Origin: Clostridia bacterium
Lineage (GTDB): Bacteria > Bacillota_E > SLMV01 > PUMD01
Length of the DNA: 6,396 nt
Assembly (NCBI GenBank): GCA_003562655.1
Contig: PWUC01000105.1
Coordinates: forward strand, 1-6,396
Reading direction: 5' to 3'
The position numbers and the translations under genes are program-made. Under the pieces are notes generated by a model. It was not told the origin of the DNA. It searched no databases and saw nothing but the letters and a program-made list of their open reading frames with translations. This document shows positions 6,378 through 6,396 of this stretch, one piece after another. Each line of letters begins with the position of its first letter. The first letter of the stretch is position 1.

Positions 6378-6396
6378 CTGCTATTCAGAAATGCCA

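Noticed and set aside
6372..6390. Half ARG-box TGAAT on the minus strand upstream of the argG -35
   Set aside because: The opposite half reads TTGCA rather than ATTCA with wrong spacing, so it is too poor to call an ArgR site.
1..6396. CRISPR arrays, tRNA, rRNA, insertion sequences, attachment sites
   Set aside because: Nothing resembling direct-repeat arrays, tRNA cloverleaf sequence, rRNA, transposase genes or terminal inverted repeats was seen on either strand.

Overview
The window is GC-rich bacterial DNA (by eye near 60% G+C) with five protein genes in two converging groups. GTG starts occur next to strong AGGAGG-like ribosome binding sites. The arginine enzymes look like those of Gram-positive or clostridial-type lineages, and Clp1-like P-loop proteins occur sporadically in such bacteria. 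The lineage is an inference and is not fixed by any marker gene here.

Plus strand, left to right: the 3' end of a small integral membrane protein (1-435); a gap of about 356 bases with several potential RNA hairpins but no convincing gene (436-791); an argininosuccinate-lyase-family paralogue (792-2285); then, 31 bases on, a Clp1/Grc3-type P-loop protein resembling polynucleotide 5'-hydroxyl kinases (2317-3372). The last two form a probable two-gene operon.

Minus strand, right to left: a promoter with a TATAAT -10 box inside a 32-bp imperfect palindrome (about 6333-6377), then argG (argininosuccinate synthase, 6291-5059) and argH (argininosuccinate lyase, 5047-3659). These are the last two enzymes of arginine synthesis. 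ArgG joins citrulline and aspartate using ATP, and ArgH splits the product into arginine and fumarate. The argG stop codon touches the argH ribosome binding site, so the two are probably translationally coupled. The groups converge on a 286-base spacer (3373-3658).

The most interesting point is that a complete, canonical ArgH lies within a few kilobases of a second, divergent ArgH-family lyase. The second copy keeps the catalytic core and the fumarate-side motifs. It changes residues that in true ArgH contact the arginine side of the substrate, and it is paired with a nucleic-acid-kinase-like protein. It is therefore probably not a redundant arginine enzyme, and its substrate cannot be named from sequence alone.
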